64,000 bases of DNA. It comes from Paenibacillus sp. IHBB 10380 (GTDB lineage Bacteria > Bacillota > Bacilli > Paenibacillales > Paenibacillaceae). The stretch covers positions 2,790,001 to 2,854,000 of the forward strand of contig NZ_CP010976.1 of NCBI RefSeq assembly GCF_000949425.1, read 5' to 3'. The notes beneath the pieces were generated by a model. It was given only the letters and a program-made list of their open reading frames with translations, was not told where the DNA came from and did not search any database. Both the position numbers and the translations under genes were made by a program. Shown here piece by piece: positions 62,974 to 64,000 of this stretch. How positions within the stretch are numbered: the stretch's first letter is position 1; every line of letters begins with the position of its first letter.

Positions 62974-63869
62974 TCCCCATCCCCCCGAATCTTCTTTCCG
63001 TCCAAAATCAACTGCACCAATGTATTGGCAATGATAATACCAGCTGTTTTGGGAGCTACGATACCGGGCAGACCAGGAGCAAGGAGCGCCTTAATTCCTC
63101 GCTTCTCTGCATAACGAAAATCACATCCGCCAGGGGCTGAAGCAAGGTCAATTATGACTGCGCTTTGGGGCATTTTTGACAGGGTCTGTGCTGTGACTAT
63201 CATAGTCGGTATCGTATTAAAAAGCAAGCCGATATTGCCCACTTCATACTCCAAATCCCTTGTCAGGAAAGGCTCCCAGCCCATCTCAGAAGCCCTAGCA
63301 AAGTGCTCCTCAGAACGTACTCCCATCCTCACTTTCGCTCCCAAACCTTGTAAACTTCTAGCCATCGTAAATCCCGTTCGACCCATTCCCAGAACGATGC
63401 AGTTCGACCCATGTATCGTAAAGTCAGTGTTCTGAATTGCCATCATTAGTGCACCCTCTGCCGTAGGGATAGAGTTGTAAATAGCTACATCATCACGCTC
63501 AAGCAGCTCTACAAGCTTAATCCCATACTGAATGCATACTTTCCTTAGATAAGATTTAGCCATACCTGTGTAAACCGTGCATTTTGGCGACAGTGCTGCA
63601 AAATGTTCATCCGTAAGCTCAATAGAATCAGAAGAGAATAACGTATTAACTTTCCCCTCATCATCACACCCTATCACGGGTAATACGAGACAGTTTGCCG
63701 TCTCTAATAACTTAGGGGAGAGCTTATTTCTTGAAATATTTACCAACTTATCCTTCAAATCTTCGAATCCGACAATACTTACCGAGGCGTTCAACTCCGA
63801 ACACTTCCGAATAACTTCGATCTGCCGCGCATCCCCACCTAGGAACACCATTCTGACTCCTGTCAGCAT
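62970..63869 (-). CDS. dpaA: Dipicolinate synthase subunit A (SpoVFA)
   Basis: The 299-residue subunit has the DpaA N-terminal domain (MVFLGGDARQIEVIRKCSEL) and a Rossmann domain with VLGMGRTGFTMARSLQGLGA (about 157-176). It oxidises dihydrodipicolinate with DpaB. AAAGGAG precedes the ATG at 63869. A sigma-K type promoter 42 bases upstream of the start fits mother-cell expression of the dpaA-dpaB-asd-dapG-dapA operon, as in B. subtilis spoVF. Confidence 0.95.
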   Translation of the reverse strand: MLTGVRMVFLGGDARQIEVIRKCSELNASVSIVGFEDLKDKLVNISRNKLSPKLLETANCLVLPVIGCDDEGKVNTLFSSDSIELTDEHFAALSPKCTVYTGMAKSYLRKVCIQYGIKLVELLERDDVAIYNSIPTAEGALMMAIQNTDFTIHGSNCIVLGMGRTGFTMARSLQGLGAKVRMGVRSEEHFARASEMGWEPFLTRDLEYEVGNIGLLFNTIPTMIVTAQTLSKMPQSAVIIDLASAPGGCDFRYAEKRGIKALLAPGLPGIVAPKTAGIIIANTLVQLILDGKKIRGDGE

Positions 63870-63910
63870 AATGTCGCTCCTTTCACAATACGTGTTCTAT
63901 ACCCGCATAA

Positions 63911-63933
63911 TATGCTACAGGCGAATGAGGGGT
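63911..63933 (-). promoter_or_regulatory. Sigma-K type promoter of the dipicolinate operon
   Basis: On the minus strand AC (63932-63933), 17 bases, then CATATTATG (-10 core CATA at 63911-63914) matches the sigma-K pattern AC-N17-CATANNNTA with one mismatch at the last base. Confidence 0.72.
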
Positions 63934-63936
63934 GAA

Positions 63937-63982
63937 CAAAAAAAGCTTGCAGCCTGCCTTATTGAAGGCAGAACTACAAGCT
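63937..63982 (-). terminator. Terminator of the gene upstream of dpaA
   Basis: AGCTTGCAGCCTGCCTT (63944-63960) pairs with AAGGCAGAACTACAAGCT (63965-63982) with small bulges, ending on the minus strand in TTTTTTT. It closes an upstream minus-strand gene that lies beyond the window. Confidence 0.8.
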
Positions 63983-64000
63983 CAATGTATTTCACATTAA

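Noticed and set aside
1..64000. CRISPR arrays, tRNA or rRNA genes, prophage or complete insertion sequences
   Set aside because: No regularly spaced direct repeats, cloverleaf-like sequences, rRNA signatures, transposase or phage structural genes were recognised on reading both strands.

Overview
The window is a chromosomal segment of a spore-forming, low-to-moderate G+C Firmicute, most probably a Paenibacillus or a close relative in the Paenibacillaceae. The evidence is the Bacillus-type gene order dpaA-dpaB-asd-dapG-dapA-rnjB-(ylzJ)-tepA-ftsK/spoIIIE ... ymfF-ymfH-ymfI-ymfJ-ymfK-rodZ-pgsA-cinA-recA-rny-ymdB-spoVS ... miaB-ricA. Sporulation genes (dipicolinate synthase, sleB, spoVS), a bacillithiol-type reductase, a T-box leader and frequent TTG starts behind strong AGGAGG-type ribosome sites agree with this. 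Species cannot be fixed from the sequence alone. No phage, CRISPR array, rRNA or tRNA gene was seen.

Layout. 0-4.2 kb: end of a DUF1700/DUF4097 envelope-stress type operon, an azoreductase, a HAD phosphatase, ypdA/bdr and a DUF441 membrane protein. 4.2-11.6 kb: drug-efflux region with one stand-alone ABC exporter and a heterodimeric BmrC/BmrD-type exporter preceded by a short leader ORF and a terminator, which looks like BmrB-type translation-coupled attenuation. 11.6-15.7 kb: a probable catabolic operon of a YheO/DauR-like regulator, a MalY/PatB-type C-S lyase/aminotransferase, an NhaC-family antiporter and RidA, with a cre-like site and two TGATAA/TTATCA palindromes over its promoter. 15.8-20.5 kb: a HEPN-like protein, argS with an Arg T-box, a CobW/YciC-type metallochaperone GTPase and moaB. 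20.5-25.9 kb: an accessory stretch (lipoprotein, acyltransferase, LURP-one protein, an sdpRI-like pair without the toxin genes, and a YhdH/YhfP quinone reductase with a palindrome filling its promoter spacer).

26-34 kb: a two-gene, four-domain 2-oxoacid:ferredoxin oxidoreductase, an anchored protein of unknown role, and an NAD salvage group (pncB, pncA and a Nudix-winged-helix protein that looks like NrtR). 34-64 kb, almost all on the minus strand: the conserved core blocks ricA-miaB, pduL, dipeptidase, spoVS, ymdB, rny, recX, recA, cinA, pgsA, yajQ, rodZ, ymfK/J/I/H/F, sleB, ftsK, ylzJ, tepA, rnjB, dapA, dapG, asd, dpaB and dpaA. This part joins lysine/dipicolinate synthesis, RNA decay (RNase Y, RNase J, YmdB, RicA), DNA repair and spore development.

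The most interesting signals are the leader-peptide attenuator before bmrCD, the regulated RidA/PatB operon, an apparent ATC start codon in ymdB, the sigma-G and sigma-K type promoters before sleB and dpaA, an RNase J of the J2 locus with an intact catalytic motif, an orphan SdpRI-like pair, and two families of short dispersed intergenic repeats.
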